In this document: one piece after another, positions 33,333 to 44,640 of the stretch
Layout of the letters: each line of letters opens with the position of its first letter
Position numbering within the stretch: position 1 is the stretch's first letter
Assembly (NCBI RefSeq): GCF_003573695.1
Contig: NW_020639929.1
Span: 1,330,406-1,394,405, forward strand
Length of the DNA stretch: 64,000 bases
Direction: 5' to 3'
From: Papaver somniferum
Lineage: Eukaryota > Streptophyta > Magnoliopsida > Ranunculales > Papaveraceae
Notes under the pieces: generated by a model
The model's database searches: none
Told to the model about the DNA's origin: nothing
What the model saw: the letters and a program-made list of their open reading frames with translations, nothing else
Made by a program: the position numbers and the translations under genes

Positions 33333-34331
33333 ATGTCTGATAATATTACTAATACTGTTGCTCAAATGGAAGATATCAATTTAGGAGAACAGTCAGCTAG
33401 AGCTAGAGTCCTTACTCATTCACTTATTTCTCTTTCACAAGGTATCAGAGATTGGAAAATTTATCTTGCTGGTAAGTTATTTGCTCTTGGTATTATGGTT
33501 TTGCAAGATGCTGAGAAAGCCGCTAGGGTTATTTGGTCTCATCTTAAGCGTAATAATCAATGGAAGATCATGGTTAGATCTTTAGAACCTAATATCTTTG
33601 CTATTCGTTTCACTAACAATGAAGATAAAAATGCTATCTTGTTTGGAGGGGCTTGGAATTTTGATGGCTACCTTATTGTTCTTCGTGACTGGCATCCTTC
33701 AATTCCATATCAAATTCCTAACTTCAACACCTCACCTTTTTGGATTGGATTTAAATATCTTCTCTCCGAATTTACCTATCCAGAAATTCTCTCTCTTTTT
33801 GGTAATATTATGGGAGATACTGTTGTTGTTGAAGCAGATGGTATTACTCCTACTACCTCTAGCAAGTTCAGAGCTTTAATTATGATCAGGGTGACTATTC
33901 CCTTAATTACTGGGATTCATGTTGTGAATGATGCAGGAGTGTCTCAATGGGTTGGTTTTTTCTTTGAGAAACAACCTTACAAGCTTTGTGTTGAATGCAA
34001 GGTTTCATACCATAATACTGACCTTTGTGTTAATCGGAAAACCAGAAGATTAAATATGGAAGCAAATGTCATAAATTTTGGCCCTGAAGTTGAACTTGTA
34101 ACTTTACCTGAAAGGAATCCGCAAGAGATTGATCAACTGTTTCTTCAGCATGGTCATCAGAAAAGGTCTATCCTGCGAAAACCTACTAGTAATCAACATA
34201 TTGGTCCTTATGATGGTATGCACGTCTCTTATTTTACAGCCACTGACTCTCAGTCCAACTCATCTATTGCTCCCGCAGATAGGGATGTACCTCATGTAGA
34301 CAGAGTTATTTCGAATCCTTATGACAAGTGA
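33333..34331 (+). CDS. LINE ORF1: DUF4283/zinc-knuckle RNA-binding protein
   Basis: 332 codons from MSDNITN; an upstream in-frame ATG at 33282 would add 17 residues rich in Leu/Phe and is less likely. Roughly residues 35-190 resemble the DUF4283 domain typical of plant LINE ORF1 (key blocks: W-HLKR, FAIRFTNNEDK-ILFGGAWNFDG, WHPSIPY, PFWIGF). About residues 215-235 hold a CCHC-like zinc knuckle, CVECKVSYHNTDLC, with altered spacing. Such proteins coat the element RNA as the nucleic-acid-binding partner of ORF2. The frame is intact over its whole length, unlike ORF2, which starts 2 bases after the ORF1 stop. Confidence 0.8.
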   Translation: MSDNITNTVAQMEDINLGEQSARARVLTHSLISLSQGIRDWKIYLAGKLFALGIMVLQDAEKAARVIWSHLKRNNQWKIMVRSLEPNIFAIRFTNNEDKNAILFGGAWNFDGYLIVLRDWHPSIPYQIPNFNTSPFWIGFKYLLSEFTYPEILSLFGNIMGDTVVVEADGITPTTSSKFRALIMIRVTIPLITGIHVVNDAGVSQWVGFFFEKQPYKLCVECKVSYHNTDLCVNRKTRRLNMEANVINFGPEVELVTLPERNPQEIDQLFLQHGHQKRSILRKPTSNQHIGPYDGMHVSYFTATDSQSNSSIAPADRDVPHVDRVISNPYDK

Positions 34332-34333
34332 AC

Positions 34334-37300
34334 ATGACAAGTGATAGTTCTGGTTGTCATAAGTTCAGTCGTCGAAAGATAACCCGTAATCTTTCTCATG
34401 TTATCCTTTCTGATGAGGATTCAGAACATGCTTCTACCAGCCAACATCAGTTTGAGTCTGTCCAGGCATCGACAAGTCAACAACAGTTTAATATTAGTGA
34501 TGAACCTGATAATAATTTTGAGCCAATTGACGGGGACATTGCAGCTAGAACTCAGTTTCTAATCAGCAACCATCCTGATGTTGAACAACAGGTAATTTTT
34601 AACAACTTAAATCTTTTTCGCCTTTATACTTATTTAGAATTTTTTTCTTTATTACTCTTAGTTGGTTTTAGTCTGTGTCCTTTACAACCTTTTTATGCAT
34701 CCATGAAATTTTTTACTTGGAAATGTCAGGGTTTTGGTAACCCGCATACTCATGATTACTTGCATTATTGCATTACCAAATATGACCCTGATATATTTTA
34801 TTTATCTGAAACGAAAACACTAGATTCCATAATGCATTTCTATCTAAAACAATACAAGTATCCTCATTTTTGGTCAGCTTCTCCCGTTGGTTTATCTAGT
34901 GGCATTTCAATTGCCTATAAACAGGGTATAGACCTTACCATCATGCATACTACTAGGCATACTATTCATGCAATTTTGCATACCCACACTCATCAATCTG
35001 ATTTCCTGCTAAGTTGTATGTATGGAGCTCGTGATTCAGCAGAAAATCAAGAACAATGGAATTATTTATTAGAAATGCAAGCTTATGTTGATATTCCTTA
35101 GGTTTTGATTGGTGATTTAAACTTCACCATGCTTGATTCTGAAACTATCAGTAGTCATCATTCTCTTCATCAGAGCTCGCGTTTAATTAGACCAATTATT
35201 CAACAGTTAGGTTTAATTGATTTGGGCTACTCAGGATCTTCTACAACTTGGTCTAACCGTAGACCTAACTCTGATTACACTACTTCTCGTCTTGATAGAG
35301 CTTTAGTGATGTGAATTGGATTAATTGTTACTCAACTTCCACTTTACATCATATTCCTCCAGTTGCTTCAGATCACTCTCCCATATTTTTATGTACTTCT
35401 CCATATACGGGACAACGTCATACCCCTTTTAGGTTGCTCAGATGTTGGTTTTCGCAGATTTCTTGTGCAGAAACAACTAATCATAGCTGGTCTGAAATTT
35501 TTTTAGGTTCACCTGCCTTTCAATTTTCTTCTAAACTTAAACATACTGGACAACAACTTCAGTTATGGAAGATTTCTTCTTTTGGCAACATTGAATATCA
35601 AATCAAAAACACCCAGCAACAACTTGAACATTGCTATAATCTGAATTTACCGACTGTTCATCCTAATGTCATTCAATTAACTCATTCCCTTGAAGGTTGG
35701 TTGTCTATACAGAAGGATTACTTTATGCAGAAAGCGGGAACTCACTCTTATGATGCTGACAGGAATACTGCGTACTTCCATTCTCAAGCTAATTTTCACA
35801 AGAAACGTAATCAGATCTCTGCCATTAAAAACTCTTTGGGCATCTGGTATGATTCTAGACCTGATATTGAGTATACTCTTCTCAGCCATTTCAAAGATAT
35901 ATCAACTACAACTAAACCCTCTTTGACTACCTCAATATTAGATCTTTTTCAGAATTGTATTACTGATGCAGATAATGACAGTCTTCTACAAATCCCTTCT
36001 GATCAAGAAATTAAAGATGTGGTTTTCCAGATTAAACCATGGGCATCACCTGGAAATGACGGTTACCAGGCTGGCTTCTATCATCATTGTTGGTCTACGG
36101 TGGGTGCTGAGGTAATTTTCATGGTCCAACATTTCTTTACTCATAAGTTCATGCTTAAAGCTATTAATTACACTTTTCAAGTTCTCATTCCAAAAATTTT
36201 GCATCCTCAAACTCCTTTGGACTACAGACTTATTAGCTTATGTAACATAAGCTACAAAATTATTTCAAAAATTATGGACAACATATTGAAACCTTTACTA
36301 CCAAACCTCATTTCTCCGACATAATCTGCTTACATTTCTGGTAGGCAAATTCAGAACAATGAGATAATAGCGCATGAACTTATTCACACTATGAAAAAGA
36401 AGCGGAAGGGTAAAGCTTCCTACATTGGCCTCAAAATTGATATGTCTAAGGCTTTTGACCGTTTAGAATGGTCTTTTTTGTTTGATGTTCTTCGTCATTT
36501 TGGTTTCCATCAGGACTGGATTCAGCTGGTTCAACAATGTATCACAATGACAAGGATTTCTCTCCTCTTTAATGGTAGCGCATCTGATTCTTTTACCCCA
36601 TCCCGAGGAATTCGACAAGGTGATCCTTTATCACCTTATCTTTTCCTTTTTGTGATGGAATATTTTTCCAGAATTATTCAATCTCAGATCCTGCAAGGTA
36701 CTTTGAAGGGTAAAACTATGGCGAAAAACAGTCCAGAGGTTAGTCATCTATTTTTTGCCGATGATTGTTTTGTTTTCCTTCAAGCCACTCCAGCACATCT
36801 TAGAAATTTTCAGAACATTCTTCATCAATTTAGTACTGCTTCTGGTCAAGTTGTGAATCTTCAAAAATCGAGAATATTTTTCAGCAAAAATGTCTCTCCT
36901 TCTCTTCGTACTCAGTTTTCAAATATTCTTCAGATGAAGACTATGGGGCTAGGTGAAAAATATTTAGGCGTTCTTCTTCTCATGCATCGTTCCAGAACTC
37001 AAAACTATAAGCCTATTATGGATCATATGAATGCGAAACTTCATGGTTGGAATAGCAAGATTGTTAATCAGGATGGTAAGACTACTCAACTAAATTCTGT
37101 TTTAAGTATTATGAGTTCTTATCACATGCAAATACTTAAGATACCTGATACAACTCTTCGTCAAATGGATCAGATTCAAAGAAACTATTGGTGGAATAGT
37201 TCTTCTAGTCACAATAATAGACACTTCATTTCTTGGAACAAGATGCGTCTTCCCAAAAGACTAAGTGGATTAGGTTTGAAACATTTACAACATTATAATT

Positions 37301-38818
37301 CTGCCATGTTAGCTAAACTGGCCTGGAATCTCATGCATAATCATTCTGATCTTTGTGGGAATTTGCCAAAAAAGTAAGTATTTTCCTTATCATGATTTAA
37401 AGCATGAACCTCCTCGGGTAAATAATAACTCTAGTTGGATTTGGCAAAGTATAACTCATGGTATTAACATCATTCATCAGTTTAGTAAGTGGGAACTGGA
37501 ACTTCAATCAATATATGGAAACAAAATTGGATACCTAGTGAAACTACTGCTTTGTATAAGTGGAATGATTTAAACATCAATGATGTTCGGCGAGTGAATC
37601 AACTTATCAACTCAGATTCAAATGAATGGAATATGCCCCTTTTACGTCAACTCTTTTCCCCTACTCAGGTGAACTCCATTTTAACTATTCCTATTGATAT
37701 GCAACATGATGATGTCTTACTATGGCCACTTACTTCAACTGGTAAATTTACTACAGCCTCTACTTATCAACATTTATGTAGTCTTACTTCACCTTCCATA
37801 CCTTCTTCATTCAATACCTCTCTTTGGCTGAAATTATGGAAGTTAAAGATTCCTCATAAATTATAGATTTTCTTATGGAAACTTATACATGAAGCTCTCC
37901 CTGTCAAACATAATCTAAGACATTCTACTACTACAAATGATGTTACTTGTATGCTGTGTAATTCTAATCAGATTGAAGATATTAACCATCTGTTTTTCAC
38001 TTGCCACTTTTCCAAGACTATTTGGAATGCTTGTTTGCCTCAACATTACAATCATCTTCAACAATATGTTACTCTTCATGATTGGTTTGCTTCTTGGTCT
38101 TCTCCAACTTCAGTTATTAATTTCAGTTCAGATATTCCATCAATCCATGGTATTACAACAACTTTATGGCATATCTGGAAATTTAGATGCCAAGTAATGT
38201 TTCAACATTCTGCTATTAATCCTAACTCAGTGTTATGTCCTTTATTTAAGTACTTGACAGACGTGGCATATAGTTCTCTCTTTACTCATCATATTGTGCA
38301 TACTAGGAATCTGATAGATCATGAAAATCATTGGGTTGCACCGCCACCAGATGTCTTCAAAATTAATATTGCTACTTCTTTTAAGAAGTCATTTTACTTA
38401 GCTGGTATTGCAATGATAGTGAGAAACTCTACAGGGACATATGTTGCAGGAAAAGGAATTTTGAAACGGGTAATACATGCTAATCAAGCAGAAACTTGGG
38501 TGCTACTGGAAGCAATGCTTTTGGCTAAAGTGCAAGCATGGGAAAAGGTTATCTTCAAATCTGACTGTAAAAATCTAGTTCTTTTTTATAAATACAGGTT
38601 TGCCACTTCCTCCTTGGCAATCTTCATCTCTTTTAAATACGTGTATTAGTTTATTTAAAGACCAGTCTAACTGGAGTTGTAAGTTTTTTCCTAAAGTGTG
38701 CAATAAAACATCAGATTGTCTAGCCAAATCTGTCTGTAAGTTATGTTATGTTGGTGAATGGTGGCATGAAGCTCCAGCCAACTTCCTTGTAAATTTGGCT
38801 TCTGATGTAAGTTAACCT
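34334..38818 (+). pseudogene. LINE ORF2: endonuclease-reverse transcriptase, broken
   Basis: Successive frames read: APE-type endonuclease (about 34700-35400; KFFTWKCQGFGNP start, LIGDLNFT, SRLDRALV, SDHSPIF), reverse transcriptase (about 36020-36950; KIDMSKAFDRLEWSF, GIRQGDPLSPYLF, catalytic FADD in HLFFADDCF), zf-RVT region (about 37500-38050; ELK-IPHKL, IFLWKLIHEALP, C-LC-------H-F--C), and an RNase-H-like domain (about 38330-38600; DVFKINIATSF). In the last, the first catalytic Asp expected after KIN is replaced. Stops at 35099 (TAG), 36322 (TAA) and 37864 (TAG) and frame changes near 35310, 37370, 37490 and 38600 inactivate it. The catalytic FADD itself is intact. Confidence 0.85.
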
Positions 38819-38860
38819 CTTTCTAATATATATTTTCTTTGTCAAAAAGAAAAATGAAAT

Positions 38861-39326
38861 TCCAATTTCCATGTGCCTCCCATTGTTTAGCACGTGCATG
38901 CCTTAGTCCATGCCATTAGCACAAATAGTAAATTCTTGGAACCTTCCAAAAATGCATGCTCCAAAATTGCATTTCGACAACTCTTTACGAGCTGTGCACC
39001 CAAATTTAGCCAGCTCCTTCTTTAACATGGATAAAATATTCTCCATTTGAAATCGAAGTTTGGTAATAAGAAAAGCTACGATGTCCTCATTCTATCACCC
39101 CGTTTGACCATCTCCTTGGAATTTCTCATTAAATCAATTCCGAAAATCTTGGAGGTAAAATTGAATATTCAAAATAGATTATTTTTTCCGCTAATATAGG
39201 TTGGAGAAGATGGAGTGTCCTATCCATTCTGGATGTGCTGTTAGTAATTTTATGCTGGGTATAAATATCAATTTAAAGCCAATTTTCCATAAAATATTAA
39301 TTTCCCAGAAATACCTATAGAACATA
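38861..39326. other. Gene-free spacer between LINE and copia element
   Basis: Short AT-rich stretch without ORFs. It ends in AAAAT (39327-39331), the target site of the copia insertion. Confidence 0.4.
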
Positions 39327-39331
39327 AAAAT

Positions 39332-39724
39332 TGTTACAGGATCTACGGTCCATGGATGTGTGGTCCAACTAGATTCCTAAGGTTGTATATAAGGTTGTGG
39401 TTGATAGGAGTTAATTCCATGGAAATAGTCATCTTTCCATGGAAATAACGTGTATTCCGTCGTTTGGTCAAAAATATATTTCCATGGAATTGTAAAAAAA
39501 ACATGGCCTAAAATATGTTTTATACAAATTCCATGGAAAGTCTTTTCTTGATTGCCCCAGGAAACTGATTCCATGGAATCACTTTCCATGGAATTGTTTC
39601 CTTTCTCTGTTATCAAACACAGCCTAAAGGAAACTATGTAATGCTTCTACTCTAATCTCCTAATAAGATTATTCTTCTACTTTGTCTCATCATTCTCTGT
39701 TTCACCAATAAATCTCCTAAAACA
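39332..39724 (+). repeat. Left LTR of the copia element, containing a MITE
   Basis: 158 bp of LTR sequence (39332-39392 and 39628-39724) interrupted by a Tourist-like MITE at 39393-39624. It carries GTATATAA near the interruption, possibly the TATA box, so the MITE sits at or next to the core promoter of this LTR. Confidence 0.92.
39393..39624. mobile_element. Tourist-like MITE inside the copia LTR, TAA TSD
   Basis: Ends GGTTGTGGTTGATA and, on the complement, GGCTGTGTTTGATA, flanked by TAA on both sides (39390-39392 and 39625-39627). The right LTR at the same point reads GCATATAAAGGAAAC without insertion, giving a direct empty-site control. The interior repeats the motif TTTCCATGGAA at least seven times; this is self-complementary, so the element can fold extensively. 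Confidence 0.92.
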
Positions 39725-39745
39725 CGTTATCAGGCACGAAGCTAC
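39725..39745 (+). promoter_or_regulatory. Copia primer-binding-site-like segment
   Basis: CGTTATCAGGCACGAAGC directly follows the LTR. A TTATCAGCACG-like primer site next to the 5' LTR is seen in a number of plant copia elements; here one extra G interrupts it. Which tRNA it pairs with was not determined. Confidence 0.6.
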
Positions 39746-40329
39746 CGCAGAGCTAGATTAAAATCGTTAATGTTATGCAATTATCGTTAAGCTAATATTG
39801 AAATCGCTGGAACCAAATCAACTAAGTTGGATTTATTTTCTCCCTATATATTTTTTTCCCCTTCCCCTATTTTTGATTTCGGTATATCGATTAAATTAAA
39901 TTAAGTTAAATCTGTGGCGGAAATCGCCTTATACAAGTATACGTATCTATATGCATGATCAACTTGTATATATATATATCTGCGATTGGGATTACTTTTG
40001 TAATATACTTCGTTTGTTGTGATTGGGTACGGCCAAATCAGCTAACTAAGATGTAGAGGAGGAAGATAATTTAGGGAGTGTGGAGAAAACTTGTTCGTCT
40101 TCTGGGAAATCTCCGAGAACCTGTTTGTCAGTGGGAAAATACGGGAAGAAGAAAGTAGGAATTACTGTTTAGTCCAGTTTTTCATGACCCAGTTAATGGC
40201 TAGTCCACCCGTACTGTTTAAAACATGTTTTTGGACTAGATTATTTACTCGCTAGTCCAAAAACTTTGTGGAGATTATAAAGTGTGTTTTCTAAATGCCT
40301 AAAACACCCTTCCAGATCTAGTTAGTATC

Positions 40330-40770
40330 AACACATGTAAATGATACTAGTTGTATGTTACTACACACTAGTAATATCAATATGGTGGTACTACATATTA
40401 ATATCTATTGTACTAGTAGTAACAAAAATATGTTACTAGTAAATACGGTAACTAATTTAGTATACTAGTAGTAATATATGTACCAATAAACTAGTATACT
40501 AGTTTACTAGTAGTATACTCGTAGTAACTAGTAACTAGTATAGTAGTATACTTGTAGTAATATGTAGTATACTAATATTCCTATGTAGTATATTAGTAAA
40601 CTAGTATACTAATAATAACTAGTATATTAGTAACTAGTATACTAATAGTAACTAGTATACTAGTATAACATAACAATATTAATATGTAGTATCAATACAT
40701 ACCTTCACGGTATTGATATGTAGTTATCAATACATAACATAACAGTATTTATTTATATGTAGTACATAAC
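40330..40770. repeat. CTAGTATACTAG-type simple array
   Basis: Dense degenerate repeats of ACTAGTA, GTATACTAG and TAGTAACTAG. Many units are self-palindromic. They continue beyond the hAT insertion at 42052-42170. Confidence 0.8.
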
Positions 40771-40990
40771 ATATTGATACTACATATTGATATGTAGTAT
40801 CAATACATAACATAACAATATTTATTTATATATTGATATGTAGTGTCAATATGTAGATACTACATATTGATATGTAGTATCAATACATAACATAACAATA
40901 TTTATTTATATATTGATATGTAGTGTCAATATATAGATACTACATATTGATATGTAGTATCAATACATAACATAAAAGTATTTATATGTA
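40771..40990. repeat. 80-bp tandem repeat with a 26-bp palindrome per unit
   Basis: Three units start near 40775, 40855 and 40935, spaced exactly 80 bp. Each contains GATACTACATAT-TG-ATATGTAGTATC, which is a palindrome apart from the central TG, followed by CATAACATAACAATATTTAT. The last unit is truncated. An inverted, partial copy lies at 42650-42785. Confidence 0.9.
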
Positions 40991-41055
40991 GTAACATATG
41001 TTAATATTACTAGTAACATATACTACTATTATTTAGTAACATACTAGTATACTAT

Positions 41056-42051
41056 CAGTGTTCTGAAACCCAGACCGGACCGGACGGTCAGACCGGAAAA
41101 CCCGTGAACCAGTCACTTTTCCGGTCCGATTCAATATTGACACAGTAATTTTATAGAAAACCGCTTTATTTACTGAAACCCGTCTGACCCAGCCGGTTCT
41201 ACCACCGACCCACCGATCCAATGTCGTTCTCATTAGTTCAACCCAGTATTATTATAATCAAAATCTAGAATCTAAGTAATTCTTTTTTGATATTTTCTTC
41301 TAAATCTTTTAACATTCGGACAAATCATTCAGACAAGGATTTAAGATTACAGATCCATACGAATTTAAGATTACAGATCCAGAAAAGAGTAAGGTTAATC
41401 TTCAAAAAAAAAAAATTAATGAATTTCCCCCTTTGTTTGTTACAGAAATTATTTATAAATTGGATAAAAAAAATACAAGAATATACATCCACACTGATGA
41501 TGGTATAATGTTGTGATGATTAAGGGGATGATGTTACGATGGTGACGCTACTGTAACGATGCTCATAGAAATAGATTTATACTCAAACAAATATTGGTTG
41601 GATGATTTGTATGTTCTGATGATTAATGAAGATAGAGGATTAAATATCAAAATAAAACTATTCTTTGTTCTTATGTGGCAAGGTAGGAAGATCCCCCACT
41701 GTGTTTATTCCAAACAATACCACTGTGTTTTTTTTTATGCTATGAAGATGAGGAGAAAAGAAAGTGGAGAAGGCGGCGGAGAAAAGAGAAGGAAAGAAGT
41801 GAAAATGAGGAGGCACTACCACACTACTAGGATTTTTTTTTTTTTTTTTAGGGAAAGTATTAGTATAGCATTCGTTTACATATGCCCATTAATTTTCTCA
41901 TGAGTAGACTAGCCATAACTCATTACATCGAATATTTATAAGATAAATTATATTTGACCAGGTCAACCCGGGTTAAACCGTTGGATGAACCAATGATCTT
42001 TAATCCAGTAATTTTTCCGTGTTGACGTCCGGGCCGGTTTTCAGAACATTG
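41056..42051. mobile_element. hAT-like non-autonomous element nested in the foldback element
   Basis: Ends CAGTGTTCTGAAACCCAGAC and, on the complement, CAATGTTCTGAAAACCGGCC. Flanks TATACTAT (41048-41055) and TATACTAG (42052-42059) form an 8-bp TSD with one mismatch. Inside, ORFs up to 114 codons (41559-41903) lack recognisable domains; one includes a run of T near 41830. No transposase, so it would have needed one in trans. Confidence 0.85.
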
Positions 42052-42301
42052 TATACTAGTACTAATATACTAGTAGTAACTAGTACTATACTAGTAATAT
42101 ATGTTACTAATAACAAATGTAGTATGTAGTAATATATGTAGTAACATACGTAGTATTATATGTTAGGGTTAGTAGAGTGATTTTACTCTTTTCAAAACTT
42201 TTTTGGACTAGCGAGTAAATATGTTTTCCCGCTGGACTAGCCATTAACACGGGTCAGGTTTAGTGGACTAAACAACAAAGTTCCCGAGAAGAAAACACCC
42301 C

Positions 42302-43075
42302 GGACCCGTCAGCCCAAACCCGGACCCGCCAGCTTTCCCAAACCCGGATTTTCCAACTCAAATCCGGACCCTCCATCCTGTCCCGTCCCGACTCCAGCCT
42401 GTCATGTCCTGTCCTGTCTGTTTTTTTTTGGCTCGGGACATGCATGGTCAAGGATGTTCCGGGTTTGTACATGTACAGGGGGAACCGAACCTTGGTTTTG
42501 TATATGTAGTGCACTATATGGTGGGAAGTGAAGCTCGGCTTGAGGTATGTACCTAATGTTAAAGCGAGTAAATATGTTACTACATACTAGTATGTTACTA
42601 AATACTAGTAGTATATGTTACTACATATGTTACTAGTAACGTTAACATATGTTACTACATATAAATATTGTTATGTTATGTATTGATACTACATATCAAT
42701 ATGTAGTATCTACGTATTGACACTACATATCAATATATAAATAAATATTGTTATGTTATGTATTGATACTACATATCAATATGTTATGTACTAAACATAT
42801 GTTACCAATACATAACAGGACCCGTCAGCCCAAACCCGGACCCGCCAGCTCGCCCAAACCCGGATTTTCCAACCCAAATCCGGACCCTCCAGCCTGTCCC
42901 GTCCCGACTCCAGCTTGTCCTGTCCTGTCTGTTTTTTTTTTTGGCTCGGGACATGCATGGTCAAGGTCGTTCCGGTTTTGTACATGTACAGGGGAACCGA
43001 ACCTTGATTTTGTATATGTACTACACTATACTGTGGGAAGTGAAGCTCGGCTTGAGATATGTACCTAATGTTAAA
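42302..43075. repeat. Direct duplication of a 260-bp GC-richer block flanking a TA-rich spacer
   Basis: 42302-42563 and 42818-43075 are near-identical: GGACCCGTCAGCCCAAACCC, CCCGTCCCGACTCCAGC, a poly-T run, GGCTCGGGACATGCATGGTC and TGAAGCTCGGCTTGAG. Between them, 42564-42817 begins GCGAGTAAATATG (as in the terminal repeats of the foldback element) and continues with an inverted partial copy of the 80-bp palindromic repeats. The ORFs at 42260-42514, 42748-43068 and 42791-42985 cross the duplicates and carry no protein features. Confidence 0.9.
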
Positions 43076-44640
43076 TGTGGGTTTTAATATTAAATACTTG
43101 TTGGGCTTATTTATTTATTTCTAGAAAATGCCTAGTTCTGTTTTATTTCCCTCCTTAAAGTAAGTCCACATTATATAAACGATCAATTCAGATTATGATT
43201 GTTGATCTTGTCTATTAAGAATTTCAGGTAATGTTACTTAGTTCTCTGGAATATGATATTGGCTATAGTTGAATGATGTATTTTGTTCAATTGGTTGTAC
43301 AAACTCGATTCAAATATATTTATTTGGGCTTTTGAAGTAGTTGAATACTATTATTGCGTACGTGATATTTTCTTCCCAAATTTGAATGTTCGGTGGGATG
43401 TAATCCACTTGCTTGACTATTAAAGAGTTGGTAGTTTAAAAAGATACGTTGCGAATAAAATCACATGTATTCCAATTTTTGTGGAAGAACTCACAAAAGG
43501 TGATTTGAGTCCGAAAATTTCCATTTCTCTACTTCACCCATGACACTAATAAACTAGCATATATTGAAGTATGACAGCAAGAGAATTATTTTTAGTAATC
43601 TATTCAACCTAAAGTAATTGGTTGACATGTATAGTGAGATTCTCTTGGCTTGTTGAGATAAAGAAATTTCTCAAATTAAGCTAAATGTAACAAGATTAAA
43701 AATGGAAAAGAACCTCAAAGTAATGAGGGTTAGACGTATCGACTCATATAAAGCATGTGAAAAGCGACATATGTATCATGAGACAAAGATGTACTTTTGT
43801 CTTCGGTAATAATTACACCAATACACAAGTATCAACCGAGTATGGGATCAGCTAAAATGTAATTGTAGCTCCCATCATAAATGAAAGAGTTGGCAATGCA
43901 CCTGGTCGTAGGTGTTGGTATATACAATGTAATGTGTGTATCATAGTAGCAACCAATTTTCACATCAACTTTAATGGCAACAAGAACTTTTCCGGGCCAA
44001 TTGATTATCTTATTGAGTTGAACTAGATCCAATGTCTGCAGTTATGGAATGAAAACACGAGACATAAATTCTCTAAAGCGCTTGAGATATATTGGGTGAC
44101 ACGTAATATATATTCACTCTAAAGTACTTGATATGAATCCAACTTTTATTAAGTAATAAGGCCACAACACTTATTAAAACTCCCAAGACCCAAGTGTCTA
44201 ACTTATAGTTGTTTTCTAAATGACGTCATATCTCTCAATAAGTGTTTTCTAAAGTACTAGATGCACAACGTCCCCCCCCCCCCCACCATATTTCTTTTAA
44301 GTAAAAAAACATATCGCTCATTTCACAAAGTCTTAAATAAAACAGGATCGAGACCATCCTAAGATGCAAATGGTAAACAATCCGTATTACAAAGAAACAC
44401 AAGGTGAAATTTAGAAAAAATATTCATGCAGAATGCGGACCATTAAAGTGACTTATAACTCTGGTGAATGTTTTGACATTTTGGACTAGTTATAGTTCCC
44501 AAGAAATTTTGCGTTTGGAAAACTACTAGCACATATTATACATGTAAGGGACCACCACCCCTTGTAAATGTTAGCTAGTGTACATCAAAAGGACTCGATG
44601 ATTATTGCGTATTTAATAGGATCAATGCAGAGCATCCTAT
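43076..44640 (+). other. Copia internal region, gag/protease part not recognisable
   Basis: This is where gag and protease should lie. I could not read any zinc knuckle or DSG-type protease motif through the stop codons. Poly-C runs from 44272 to 44284. A small minus-strand ORF (43832-44032) is probably chance. Confidence 0.4.

Larger units (their letters stand above)
32641..38860 (+). mobile_element. Plant L1-type LINE, nearly full length, inactivated
   Basis: A T-rich leader (32641-33332), ORF1 (33333-34331), ORF2 (from 34334) with endonuclease, reverse transcriptase, zinc-finger and RNase-H-like parts, then a short 3' tail with A-rich AAAAAGAAAAATG near 38850. The order and domains are those of plant L1-clade non-LTR retrotransposons, which move by target-primed reverse transcription. 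At least three in-frame stops and several frameshifts break ORF2. Exact ends and TSD were not determined. Confidence 0.85.
40166..42274. mobile_element. Foldback TIR element of 2.1 kb in the copia leader
   Basis: The first 100 bp (TGTTTAGTCCAGTTTTTCAT) pair with the complement of the last 100 bp (TGTTTAGTCCACTAAACCTG); both continue TTAATGGCTAGTCCA and TTTACTCGCTAGTCCAAAAA. The interior is a TA-rich array of CTAGTATACTAG-like motifs (40330-41050 and 42052-42170) with an inserted hAT-like element (41056-42051). No transposase and no clear TSD. It may be a MITE-like family in which the interior expanded as a minisatellite. Confidence 0.75.

Noticed and set aside
42748..43068. Proline-rich ORFs around 42260-43068 as a protein gene
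   Set aside because: They arise from the duplicated CCCGGACCC-rich DNA block in both orientations; no start context or domain.
44272..44284. Poly-C run as a functional element
   Set aside because: A simple homopolymer within decayed copia sequence; may even vary through sequencing error.
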